From an uncultured Lachnospiraceae bacterium (GTDB lineage Bacteria > Bacillota > Clostridia > Lachnospirales > Lachnospiraceae): DNA of 29,686 nucleotides. The DNA is taken from NCBI GenBank assembly GCA_905209865.1, contig CAJLUP010000008.1, forward strand, positions 1-29,686. Reading direction: 5' to 3'. Positions within the stretch are counted from its first letter, which is position 1, and each line of letters opens with the position of its first letter. The notes below the pieces were generated by a model, which did no database searches, was not told the origin of the DNA, and was given only the letters and a program-made list of their open reading frames with translations. The position numbers and the translations under genes were made by a program. Positions 8,181-16,112 of this stretch are shown in pieces.

Positions 8181-8699
8181 TTACACTGTTTCCGGTTCAC
8201 TGTATGTTTCTCCGAACAATTCTACAGTCACTTTTTTCATTCTCTGTGCTTCAAGCGGACGATCACTGTAATCTGTCGCTGTCTCCGCGATCTTATTTAC
8301 AACATCCATCCCTTCCGTAATTTTTCCGAAAGCTGCATAAGCTCCGTCGAGATGCGGAGATTTCTCATGCATGATAAAGAACTGACTTCCCGCAGAATCC
8401 GGATGCATTGCCCGTGCCATTGAAAGAACGCCCGGATCATGTGCAAGGTCGTTTTTAAATCCGTTCTGCGTAAACTCACCTTTGATCGCATATCCCGGAC
8501 CTCCCATTCCGTTTCCATTCGGACATCCGCCCTGGATCATGAATCCGCGGATCACGCGATGAAAGATCAATCCGTCATAAAATCCTTTGTTAATTAATGA
8601 AATAAAGTTGTTCACTGTATTCGGCGCAACTTCAGGATACAGCTCTGCTTTCATGATATCTCCGTTTTCCATCTCAAATGTAACGATCGGATTTGCCAT
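8181..8699 (-). CDS. Peptidyl-prolyl cis-trans isomerase, cyclophilin type
   Basis: A 172-residue cytoplasmic cyclophilin (PpiB-like) that speeds proline isomerisation during folding. Diagnostic blocks are FHRVIRGFMIQGGCPNGNG (the catalytic Arg in FHRVI), LSMARAMHPDSAGSQFFI (Met/Ala/Gln/Phe of the active-site groove) and LDGAYAAFGKI. No signal peptide is seen. The frame is open to 8732, but the ATG at 8699 (MANPIVTFEM) is chosen because GAGGA lies 11 nt upstream and the domain starts there. A good promoter lies at 8749-8777. It is divergent from the sugar ABC ATPase gene and convergent with the GNAT gene. Confidence 0.93.
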   Translation of the reverse strand: MANPIVTFEMENGDIMKAELYPEVAPNTVNNFISLINKGFYDGLIFHRVIRGFMIQGGCPNGNGMGGPGYAIKGEFTQNGFKNDLAHDPGVLSMARAMHPDSAGSQFFIMHEKSPHLDGAYAAFGKITEGMDVVNKIAETATDYSDRPLEAQRMKKVTVELFGETYSEPETV

Positions 8700-8748
8700 A
8701 ATTTTATTCCTCTTTTCTTTCCTTGATTTCATAATTTACGATAGTGCT

Positions 8749-8777
8749 ATTGTAGACGATTTCTTATTTTTCGTCAA
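8749..8777 (-). promoter_or_regulatory. Promoter of the cyclophilin gene
   Basis: On the minus strand TTGACG (8772-8777), 17 bp spacer, TACAAT (8749-8754). Confidence 0.7.
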
Positions 8778-8817
8778 CATGTACACTTTTTCCTTCTTTT
8801 TTTAGTCACTCGTAACA

Positions 8818-8846
8818 TTGTCCGGTTTCCGGCTTACGGTTATACT
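8818..8846 (+). promoter_or_regulatory. Promoter of the sugar ABC ATPase gene
   Basis: TTGTCC (8818-8823), 17 bp spacer, TATACT (8841-8846). The ATG follows about 50 bp later behind AGGAGGA. Confidence 0.6.
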
Positions 8847-8897
8847 TATTTCATAAGCAAATTCAGAAAACATTTTTATTTTCAGGAGGAACATAAA

Positions 8898-10010
8898 ATG
8901 GCAAGTTTATCACTCAAAGGCATTCAGAAAATCTATCCTAACGGATTTCATGCGGTAAAAGATTTCAACCTTGAGATCGCAGACAAAGAATTCATCATCT
9001 TCGTAGGACCGTCCGGATGCGGTAAATCTACAACGCTTCGTATGATCGCAGGTCTGGAAGATATTTCTGACGGAGTATTCAAGATTGACGGAAAAGTTAT
9101 GAACGATGTAGAGCCGAAGGACCGTGACATCGCAATGGTATTCCAGAACTACGCTCTGTACCCGCACATGACTGTATATGATAATATGGCATTTGGTCTG
9201 AAACTTCGTAAAGTACCGAAAGCAGAGATTGATAAAAAAGTTCGTGAAGCAGCAAGAATCCTTGACCTGGACAAACTGCTTGACCGTAAACCGAAAGCTC
9301 TTTCAGGCGGACAGAGACAGCGTGTTGCTATGGGGCGTGCCATCGTTCGTAATCCGAAAGTCTTCCTTATGGATGAGCCGCTTTCCAACCTTGACGCAAA
9401 ACTGAGAGTTCAGATGCGTATCGAGATCTCTAAACTTCACGAGAACCTCGGCGCAACGATCATCTATGTAACACATGACCAGACAGAGGCTATGACACTG
9501 GGAACAAGAATCGTCGTTATGAAAGACGGAGTTGTTCAGCAGGTTGATACACCGCAGAATCTTTACAATACACCGTGCAATCTCTTTGTTGCAGGATTTA
9601 TCGGATCTCCGCAGATGAACTTCATGGATGCAGTCTGCTCAGTCAAAGGCAATGATGTAACACTGTCAGTCGGAAAACATGTATTAAAAGTTCCGGCTTC
9701 CAAGAAACAGGCTCTCATCGATGGAAACTATGACGGAAAGACAGTTGTTCTCGGTATCCGTCCTGAAGACGTACATGACTCTCAGGCATTTATCAGCAAC
9801 TCCCCGGACAGCATCATCGAATCCGAGATCAAAGTATACGAGCTTCTCGGCGCAGAAGTATTCCTTTACTTTGATTTAGAGGGAACGCAGATGACAGCGC
9901 GCGTTAACCCGCGTACAACACTGCGCACAGGAGATAAAGCAGTATTTGCACTTGATATGGAGAAGATTCACGTATTTGACAAAGAAACAGAGTTGACGAT
10001 TACAAACTAA
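8898..10010 (+). CDS. Carbohydrate ABC transporter ATPase (MalK/UgpC/MsmK type)
   Basis: A 370-residue ATPase that powers CUT1-family sugar or glycerophosphate importers from the cytoplasmic side of the membrane. It has Walker A GPSGCGKST (37-45), the Q-loop in VFQNYALYPHMTV (81-93), signature LSGGQRQR (135-142), Walker B VFLMDEPLSNLD (155-166) and the switch His in YVTHDQTEAM. The C-terminal third is the TOBE/MalK regulatory region (IRPEDV near 290). No permease or binding-protein genes are adjacent. This fits the MsmK pattern of one shared ATPase serving several unlinked importers (known in streptococci; inference here). AGGAGGA precedes the ATG, and a stem-loop lies downstream. Confidence 0.93.
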   Translation: MASLSLKGIQKIYPNGFHAVKDFNLEIADKEFIIFVGPSGCGKSTTLRMIAGLEDISDGVFKIDGKVMNDVEPKDRDIAMVFQNYALYPHMTVYDNMAFGLKLRKVPKAEIDKKVREAARILDLDKLLDRKPKALSGGQRQRVAMGRAIVRNPKVFLMDEPLSNLDAKLRVQMRIEISKLHENLGATIIYVTHDQTEAMTLGTRIVVMKDGVVQQVDTPQNLYNTPCNLFVAGFIGSPQMNFMDAVCSVKGNDVTLSVGKHVLKVPASKKQALIDGNYDGKTVVLGIRPEDVHDSQAFISNSPDSIIESEIKVYELLGAEVFLYFDLEGTQMTARVNPRTTLRTGDKAVFALDMEKIHVFDKETELTITN

Positions 10011-10106
10011 TGATTTAAAATCAAAACAGCAGTTATGCGGCTGTCAAAACGCCCGGTTTGATCAGAAGTTCATTCTGGCCATGCTGCTTATAAAAGAATA
10101 AAAGGG

Positions 10107-10131
10107 GGCTGCACTTGTTTCGGGTGCAGCC
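10107..10131 (+). terminator. Stem-loop after the ABC ATPase gene (weak terminator or attenuator)
   Basis: Perfect 8 bp stem GGCTGCAC / GTGCAGCC with a 9 nt loop, but only TCTTTATG after it. It ends 25 bp before the ATG of the CdaR-type gene, and no separate promoter is evident for that gene, so partial read-through is plausible. Confidence 0.6.
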
Positions 10132-10156
10132 TCTTTATGCAAGGTGAGGTTAATCT

Positions 10157-11107
10157 ATGGAACAAAACACAGAACAAGCTGCCATCCGGGCAACGGATCC
10201 TGCCGCACTGACGGAAGAACTGGAAAGAGCGCTGCGGGAACTGCACCGGATCACCGGTGTATCGCTTCAAGTCTCAGACACAGATCCCGAACAGATCGCG
10301 TCTGCATTGACACAGATCCATTGTCTTTGTACCGCTTATAAAGAAAAATATAACCGGACAGATTTTCTTCAGGGATTAATGACTGAGAATATTCCCCGCT
10401 ATGAAATTGCCGACCGCGCCGCAAGACTTCATATCAATCCGGATGAAAAGAGGATTCTCTTTCTTATCGAAGGAAAGAATTTTGACGAAACATCAGGCGC
10501 GATATTAAAGAACCTGTTTTCTTCCCGTTCAAAAACGTACATTGTTCCGGTGACGGAGACATTGCTTGCAATCCTTCGTCCCTTAAAGCAGGAAGAATCT
10601 TTTGAAGATATGAGACATATTGCAGAAATAATTGTAGACACGCTCAACACGGAAGCGCTTATCCATGTCCGCCTGTCCTACAGTTCGGTAATGAACACCC
10701 TTTCCGATATCTCAGATGCCTTCCGCGAGACGAGCCTGGCGCTGAAAGTCGGACGTCTCTTCTATTCAGAGCAAAATATTTTCCCGTATAATGAACTGGG
10801 GATCGGACGACTGATCTATCGGCTTCCTGCTTCTTTATGTGAGAATTTTCTTTCCGAAATATTCGGCACTTCGACACCGGAAGCGCTTGATCCTGAGCTT
10901 ACGGCTACAATCAACCGTTTCTTTTTAAACAACCTGAATATTGCAGAGACTGCCAGACAGCTGCACATGCACCGCAATACGCTGATCTACCGTCTGGAAC
11001 AAGTTGAAAAACAGACAGGTTTGGATCTTCGCACTTTCGAAGATGCCATGACATTCAAGGTCGCTATGATGGTCATAAATTACCTGAAAGGAAATCAAGA
11101 ACTATGA
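10157..11107 (+). CDS. CdaR/PucR-family transcriptional regulator (short form)
   Basis: A 316-residue DNA-binding regulator. The C-terminus carries the PucR/CdaR helix-turn-helix: NIAETARQLHMHRNTLIYRL followed by TGLDLRTFEDAMTFKVAMM. The middle (about 60-200) is the GGDEF-like CdaR domain. It is closely similar in layout and C-terminal sequence to the protein at 28465-29556, with shared GIGRLIY, HRNTL and FEDA blocks, but lacks a clear N-terminal sensor domain. The effector is unknown; its place behind a sugar ABC ATPase suggests carbohydrate-linked control (inference). AAGGTGAGG precedes the ATG. The stop overlaps the next ATG by 4 bp (ATGA). Confidence 0.85.
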   Translation: MEQNTEQAAIRATDPAALTEELERALRELHRITGVSLQVSDTDPEQIASALTQIHCLCTAYKEKYNRTDFLQGLMTENIPRYEIADRAARLHINPDEKRILFLIEGKNFDETSGAILKNLFSSRSKTYIVPVTETLLAILRPLKQEESFEDMRHIAEIIVDTLNTEALIHVRLSYSSVMNTLSDISDAFRETSLALKVGRLFYSEQNIFPYNELGIGRLIYRLPASLCENFLSEIFGTSTPEALDPELTATINRFFLNNLNIAETARQLHMHRNTLIYRLEQVEKQTGLDLRTFEDAMTFKVAMMVINYLKGNQEL

Positions 11108-11604
11108 ATGACGCATTATATGAACAACTCGTAACCCGTAAACTGAAAGCATCCGGCATTTTTATCAGCATCCTTGTCATCGCTCTTGCGGCAGCAGCCG
11201 CTGTTTTAGGAATGCCTTTTCTCGGATTCTTATCATTTATTATTGCAATCTTGATCCTGATGATCGGTTATTATTTTATTTTTTCAAAATTCAATGTAGA
11301 ATATGAATACATGATCTTAAACCACGATTTTCAGATCGATGCCATTTATAATAAATCAAAAAGAAAAAATATGCTCAATTTTGATATTCAGTCTGCTGAG
11401 ATCATTGCTCCGAAAAAATCTCCGCGGCTGAACTCCTTCCATCCTGATAAAATATATGATTTTACTTCCGGCAATGAAAACGCATCTGTCTATGCGGTTA
11501 TGCTCTCTCTCGATCAGAAAAACGCATGCGTATATATCGAGCCTGACGTAAAAATGATTGAACATATGAGACAATGGATGGGATCTAAAATGTTTTTAGA
11601 TTAA
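11104..11604 (+). CDS. DUF6106-like two-TM membrane protein (function unknown)
   Basis: A 166-residue protein with two adjacent hydrophobic segments (about 17-37 and 40-59) joined by a short turn, followed by a soluble domain of about 105 residues, probably cytoplasmic, containing FNVEYEYMILNHDFQIDAIY and a C-terminal VYIEPDVKMIEHMRQWMG. I recognise it only as the clostridial DUF6106 type; no enzyme motif is visible. It begins inside the stop of the CdaR-type regulator (ATGA overlap), so the two are translationally coupled, but what links them is unknown. Confidence 0.65.
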   Translation: MNDALYEQLVTRKLKASGIFISILVIALAAAAAVLGMPFLGFLSFIIAILILMIGYYFIFSKFNVEYEYMILNHDFQIDAIYNKSKRKNMLNFDIQSAEIIAPKKSPRLNSFHPDKIYDFTSGNENASVYAVMLSLDQKNACVYIEPDVKMIEHMRQWMGSKMFLD

Positions 11605-11625
11605 AAAAAGAGAGGAAGCGTCTGC

Positions 11626-11673
11626 CTGTCAGGATCAAAACGGACAAATAATTTTCCATGTTGATCCTGACAG
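11626..11673. repeat. 13 bp perfect inverted repeat with 22 nt loop
   Basis: CTGTCAGGATCAA (11626-11638) and TTGATCCTGACAG (11661-11673). It lies between the convergent DUF6106 and AIM24 genes. Neither side has a proper U-tract, so it may be a weak bidirectional terminator or a structured 3' end. Confidence 0.6.
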
Positions 11674-11764
11674 AAGAGCTTAGACAATTCTAAAATGATT
11701 CACGAATAACAATTTCTGATTTTTCCTGTATATTTAATATTATTTTCATAGCATGCTATTCTAC

Positions 11765-12442
11765 TTATTTGGACGGGAGATATCTTAAGATTGCGCCTGC
11801 CACATTCGAGATCGGCATCGTCTGAAGCCAGACCCGTCCCGGTCCGGTAATCACCGTGTTAAACAATCCTTCTCCGCCGAACATCATATTTTTAATTCCG
11901 GGCACTGTACGGATCTCCATTTTACAAGTAGCGTCCATCGCCGCAAGATATCCTGTATCAACTACGATCTGCTGCCCCGGCTGAAGTCCATATTCTACGA
12001 CCGATCCGTCAAATTCAAGGAACGCCAGTCCCTGTCCCGAAAGTCTCTGCATAATAAAGCCCTCTCCGCCGAACAGACCCGCTCCTAATTTTTTCTGGAA
12101 GAAAACAGACAATTCAACCCCTTCCTGCGCTGCTAAAAATCCCGATTTCTGTACGACGATCTCTCTTCCCGGCATAATTTCCCACGGTTTGATCTGCCCC
12201 GGGAAACTGGATGCAAAAGCGATCATTCCCGGACCTCCTTCTGCCGTATACCGGTTTTGGAAGATTGCCTCTCCTGCAAACATTCTTCCAAGCGCTTTTC
12301 CGACTCCGCCGTTAGAAGTTGTCTCCATCTTCATATTCGGTGACATCCAGCTCATAGAACCTTTCTCTGTGATCATTGTTTCTCCGGCATCCATAAAGCA
12401 GACTACTACCGGAAGCTCTCCGCCCTTGATCTCATATTTCAT
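11765..12442 (-). CDS. AIM24 / TIGR00266 family protein
   Basis: A 225-residue soluble protein of the AIM24 family, a beta-rich fold of unclear bacterial function (the yeast member is a mitochondrial inner-membrane biogenesis protein). It shows the Gly-rich family blocks: ALGRMFAGEAIFQNRYTA near 50-67, the repeated hairpin motif FGGEGF...RLSG and FGGEGLF...TGPG, and LDFxG-like EFDGSV. The two FGGEG units show an internal duplication. No signal peptide or membrane segment. GGAGG lies 7 nt upstream of the ATG. The gene stands alone, convergent with DUF6106, with its own extended -10 promoter. Confidence 0.85.
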   Translation of the reverse strand: MKYEIKGGELPVVVCFMDAGETMITEKGSMSWMSPNMKMETTSNGGVGKALGRMFAGEAIFQNRYTAEGGPGMIAFASSFPGQIKPWEIMPGREIVVQKSGFLAAQEGVELSVFFQKKLGAGLFGGEGFIMQRLSGQGLAFLEFDGSVVEYGLQPGQQIVVDTGYLAAMDATCKMEIRTVPGIKNMMFGGEGLFNTVITGPGRVWLQTMPISNVAGAILRYLPSK

Positions 12443-12466
12443 CTTTTTTCCTCCCTTTTCTCATTC

Positions 12467-12475
12467 TTTATACCA
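12467..12475 (-). promoter_or_regulatory. Extended -10 element upstream of the AIM24 gene
   Basis: Minus strand TGGTATAAA, a TGn-type extended -10; no convincing -35 at 17 bp. Confidence 0.4.
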
Positions 12476-12540
12476 GCATATTTTTCTTATCATCTCTCTT
12501 TTCTATGCCGATCCTTTTTTCTACCAAAAGAGTACCACAA

Positions 12541-12572
12541 AATGCCGGAAGAGTCACTACTCTCCCGACATT
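12541..12572 (-). terminator. Intrinsic terminator after the histidine kinase gene
   Basis: Imperfect hairpin between AATGCCGGAAGAGT (12541-12554) and ACTCTCCCGACATT (12559-12572), followed on the minus strand by TTTTG. It lies 17 bp past the kinase stop. Confidence 0.7.
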
Positions 12573-12588
12573 CTTTGCTTGCTCTGTA

Positions 12589-14772
12589 CTATTTTCTCAT
12601 TGACAGATTTTCAGGAGATCCCTCCTGTGAATTTTCAGCCGGTTCTTCTAATTTCGGAAGATACAGGTCAGCTTTAAACAGATCTGCTTCTGTCGAGATC
12701 TTCAGCGAACCGTGCTGCAGCTCAGCAAAACTTTTCGCGATTGCCAATCCAAGTCCCGAACCTTCCGTATTTCTCGAAGAATCTCCCCGCACAAAACGGT
12801 CTGTAATCTCATCAGGATTAAAATTCAACTCCGTCGCAGAAACATTTTTCATTGTAATATGAACTCCGTTCTCCTGCTCTGTCATCTCAATATAAACTCT
12901 TGTATGCGGCATTGCATACTTTGTAATATTCACGATAAGGTTTTCAAAGATACGATAGGTTTTCTCGCTGTCAAGCCACATGACAACTTTCTGTTCCGGA
13001 AGCTTCGTCCGAAATTCCAGATTCGCCTCTTTGATCTTCCCGTCATTTTCCAGTTCAACCTGCTTAAATAATCCGGCAATATCAACTTTCATAAAGTGCA
13101 TCACAACGCTTTTGCTCGCAGCTTTGCTGATCTCAAACAGATCTTCGATCAACACTTTCAGACGAAGAGATTTTCTCTCCAAAACATGAATATACTCTTT
13201 CCGCTTTTCTTCATCCTTTTCATTTTTCAGAAGATCCGTATATGTGATGATCGCTGTCAGCGGCGTTCTGAGATCATGAGAAACATTCGTAACAAGTTCT
13301 GTTTTCATGCGCTCGTTCTTCACTTCCTCATCTACCGCTTTTTTAAATCCTTTCTGAATCCGCTTCAATTCTTCCTGTATCGGATTGAACAGACCGACGT
13401 CGCCTTCGATCGGAATATCCAGACGGCCTTCTGCCAACTGATTTGTAGACTTCAGCAAAACCTCATATTTTTTAGAAAGATCCTGCGTATATTTTTTCAG
13501 GAACATAAACAACAGCACAGAATAAACGACCAGCGCAACTGTTCCATACCACCAAAAGAGACATACGACAAACAGAATGGCGAAGTTGATAAGCACGACG
13601 CGAAGGATCGTCCGATTCGTTTTATCCTGAAAATCAAGATGAAGCAGCGCGTCATACTGCCGGGCAAAAAAGTTCTTTATCCTCGTTAAGATCCTGCCTG
13701 CTTTCTTTCTTATCTTTCCTTCGTTTTCTCCTTCTTTGTTCTTCATCTTTCTCAGCATTCTTGCCGTCAGCGTCCTTTCCGTCCAGTATGCCTTCTTCAT
13801 CCGAAACATTGCCCGAAGTGATGTAACACACCAAAAAAGCATTCCAAACAAAAACATCCACAAAAGGAAATTGATTACAGATATAACCGGCTCAAATCCT
13901 GCCGGAAGGAACGTTTTCTTCACCGTATGATAAACGACATACGTCATCACATCAAAGCCGCCGAAAGAAAAGAATAATAATCCTGCACCCGCCACTTCAA
14001 AAGGTACGCGGAATATTTTCATCTCACTTAAATCAAGACGTTTGATAAATGGCATAAGAAGCGCCGCTGCGATCAGCAGAACGCTTAAGATCTCCAAAGG
14101 ATCCCGGTATGCGCCGATATAACTAAGATCGTAATATGCATACCATTCGCCCTCTTCCGAAGCAACGATTTTCCCGTAGGCTTCGAGATTTTCATCTGTC
14201 ATCCCGTAAAGGATCGTAACATCTTCAAGGTTCGTAATCGAGGAGATCTGACCGTAATTCTCTACGCTTGCAGCTTCATTAATGTAGATCGACTCCATAT
14301 TATATGCTGCCGCCGCATCAAATGCCGTTCCCCCGATCTGAACGTCTTCCAGTTCCCCACTGTCTGAAAATACATATTTCACGCGGAATGCATATTTTTT
14401 ACCATCCTCCGCATTTAAGTTCTCCAGTTCTTCTTCCGACAGATCAGAGGCAATCACCTCATCCTGACCGTCAATCAATTCATAATCTAAATATTTCTCT
14501 GCCAGATCAAATCTCTGCTGTCCGTAAAGGGAAAGCACTTCTGCCGGATCTGTATCCCTTACATATCGATTATAAAGGAGATAATTTCCCTCTGCCAGCG
14601 TGTTTGCCATACTGCTTGCAGTATCTCCCGACTGATTTTCCGCTTCTTTCTGCGATTCAATCGTCCGACGGATCGCTCCATACTGAGACATCATAACCGA
14701 CGAACAGGCAGCCAAAAAGAGAAGAAGCACGATCACTGCGAATTTACGGCTGTTTTTCAATTTTGTATCCAA
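12589..14772 (-). CDS. Membrane sensor histidine kinase
   Basis: A 727-residue kinase. A first membrane segment (about 10-28), an extracellular sensor of about 190 residues, several further membrane segments (about 220-330 and 390-425), and a HAMP-like linker (about 450-470) precede the dimerisation domain. Phospho-acceptor His499 sits in NVSHDLRTPL. The ATPase domain has an N-box in ENLIVNITKYA and a G2 box GSGLGLAIAK, but the usual DxGxG G1 box is replaced by KNVSATELN, as in a Firmicutes subgroup. The start is a TTG overlapping the response regulator by 29 bp, with AAGGTGGTG about 9 nt upstream; a second TTG at 14760 is an alternative. The signal is unknown. Confidence 0.9.
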   Translation of the reverse strand: MDTKLKNSRKFAVIVLLLFLAACSSVMMSQYGAIRRTIESQKEAENQSGDTASSMANTLAEGNYLLYNRYVRDTDPAEVLSLYGQQRFDLAEKYLDYELIDGQDEVIASDLSEEELENLNAEDGKKYAFRVKYVFSDSGELEDVQIGGTAFDAAAAYNMESIYINEAASVENYGQISSITNLEDVTILYGMTDENLEAYGKIVASEEGEWYAYYDLSYIGAYRDPLEILSVLLIAAALLMPFIKRLDLSEMKIFRVPFEVAGAGLLFFSFGGFDVMTYVVYHTVKKTFLPAGFEPVISVINFLLWMFLFGMLFWCVTSLRAMFRMKKAYWTERTLTARMLRKMKNKEGENEGKIRKKAGRILTRIKNFFARQYDALLHLDFQDKTNRTILRVVLINFAILFVVCLFWWYGTVALVVYSVLLFMFLKKYTQDLSKKYEVLLKSTNQLAEGRLDIPIEGDVGLFNPIQEELKRIQKGFKKAVDEEVKNERMKTELVTNVSHDLRTPLTAIITYTDLLKNEKDEEKRKEYIHVLERKSLRLKVLIEDLFEISKAASKSVVMHFMKVDIAGLFKQVELENDGKIKEANLEFRTKLPEQKVVMWLDSEKTYRIFENLIVNITKYAMPHTRVYIEMTEQENGVHITMKNVSATELNFNPDEITDRFVRGDSSRNTEGSGLGLAIAKSFAELQHGSLKISTEADLFKADLYLPKLEEPAENSQEGSPENLSMRK

Positions 14773-15442
14773 CGCCCCACACCACCTTCAAATATTTTGG
14801 ATTTTTCGGATCAATCTCAATCTTTTCCCGAATATTTCTCACATGCACCATGATCGTATCTGTGTTGATTGCTTTCTCCTGCCATACCCTCTCATAGATT
14901 TCTTCTGCCGAAAAGACCCGCCCCGGATTTTTCGCAAGCAATAAAAGGATCTTGTATTCAATCGGAGTCAGTTTCACCGGATTGCCGTCCATCGTCACTT
15001 CCACAGTGTCCTCGTTGATTTCAAGGCCTCCGATAACATGAGTATTTTCCTGAGGCGTCAGTCTTTCAAGAAATTTTCGATATCTGCGCAGCTGAGAATT
15101 GACCCTTGCCATCAGCTCCATCGGAGTGAACGGTTTCGTCACATAATCATCCGCCCCGATATTAAGTCCCATGATCTTATCGACTTCTTCTGATTTTGCG
15201 GACAACATGATAACCGGAAAATCATGCTTTTCCCGAAGCTTCATCGTCATCCTGATTCCGTCCATCCGCGGCATCATAATATCCACGATCGCCAGATGGA
15301 TTTCTTCTCTTTCAATCACTTCCAAACCTTCGATCCCATCTGCCGCCTGAAACACCACATACCCCTGACTTTGCAGATATATTTGAACACCTTCTCTGAT
15401 CTCCTTATCATCTTCTACGATCAATACATGATTAATTTCCAT
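14744..15442 (-). CDS. OmpR/PhoB-family response regulator
   Basis: A 232-residue transcription factor. The receiver domain has the acidic pair Asp11/Asp12, phospho-acceptor Asp54 (VDIMMPRMDG), Ser81 and Lys103 (VTKPF). The C-terminal winged helix holds LTPIEYKILLLLAKNPGRVF and the recognition region TDTIMVHVRNIREKIE. It resembles VanR-type regulators. AGGAGAGGGAG precedes the ATG. It lies 37 bp after the DUF374-type acyltransferase gene and overlaps the downstream kinase gene, so the pair is probably co-transcribed with dedA - GT4 - acyltransferase. Regulation of those lipid genes is inference. Confidence 0.93.
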   Translation of the reverse strand: MEINHVLIVEDDKEIREGVQIYLQSQGYVVFQAADGIEGLEVIEREEIHLAIVDIMMPRMDGIRMTMKLREKHDFPVIMLSAKSEEVDKIMGLNIGADDYVTKPFTPMELMARVNSQLRRYRKFLERLTPQENTHVIGGLEINEDTVEVTMDGNPVKLTPIEYKILLLLAKNPGRVFSAEEIYERVWQEKAINTDTIMVHVRNIREKIEIDPKNPKYLKVVWGVGYKIEKQP

Positions 15443-15479
15443 CTCTTACTCCCTCTCCTTTTGTCATTTCCTATCATTT

Positions 15480-16112
15480 TTATACTGTCTGTGTAATGCA
15501 TACTTCTCTGATTTGTGCTTCTGCGCTGACCGGAAGATCAGGAATCGCCTTTTTGGAAACGACTCCATAATCTTTCACCGCAACGTCAACTGTCGTAAAT
15601 GGAAGCGGTATCACATATTTATCCCATCTACGCGTCAGACGAATGCAGGACGAATAAGAAAGACTGATCCCTACAAACGACTCTTCTGCATGTTCTGACA
15701 AATAAAACGCCAGTTTTTTCGGCTCATGTCTGGGACCAAGCGGTCCATCTAACGCAACAGCGATCGAATGCGCCTTTTCATAAGAATCGCAGACAATCTT
15801 TTTCAATGCGCCGAATGCTTTATACCCGTCAGGAACACGCAGCGCATTCCCGCCGCACCGTTTTATCATATGTTCAATATAATTTCCCCGCGTATCGGCT
15901 GTAACGATCACATCTACGGGTGTTGTCTTATCCGCGAGACGATCAAGCACAAGATTCATAAAGAAACTGTCCTCATGCCAAAACCCAAATATCTGACTTT
16001 CCCCGTATTCATTTTCTTCATGCCAGTTTATTTTCACTGTCTTTTCAAGCAATGTGAGATATTTTGTGAACAGCCATTGCAGTACGTTCTCCGTGATCTT
16101 CTCCGTTTTCAT
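15480..16112 (-). CDS. DUF374-type lysophospholipid acyltransferase-like protein
   Basis: A 210-residue protein resembling the DUF374 branch of the lysophospholipid acyltransferase superfamily. Features are IFGFWHEDSFF (a His-x-x-Ser/Asp variant of the HX4D site), the TADTRGNYIEHMIKRCGG block (like the S-x-H/D-x-D-G region) and ALDGPLGPRHEPK, equivalent to the family's PDGPRGPR. No clear membrane helix. The frame is open to 16199, but the ATG at 16112 (MKTEKITENVLQW) has AAGGAG about 12 nt upstream. The gene then overlaps the 3' end of the glycosyltransferase by 68 bp. A role in acylating a membrane lipid or glycolipid is inferred from family and neighbours. Confidence 0.78.
   Translation of the reverse strand: MKTEKITENVLQWLFTKYLTLLEKTVKINWHEENEYGESQIFGFWHEDSFFMNLVLDRLADKTTPVDVIVTADTRGNYIEHMIKRCGGNALRVPDGYKAFGALKKIVCDSYEKAHSIAVALDGPLGPRHEPKKLAFYLSEHAEESFVGISLSYSSCIRLTRRWDKYVIPLPFTTVDVAVKDYGVVSKKAIPDLPVSAEAQIREVCITQTV

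Noticed and set aside
10011..10106. Separate promoter for the short CdaR-type regulator
   Set aside because: TTGATC and TTATAA boxes are present but their spacing (about 25 bp) is wrong for sigma-A.
11748..11759. 12 bp perfect palindrome ATAGCATGCTAT downstream of the AIM24 gene
   Set aside because: Short, no loop, no U-tract, and AT-rich surroundings make such palindromes common by chance.
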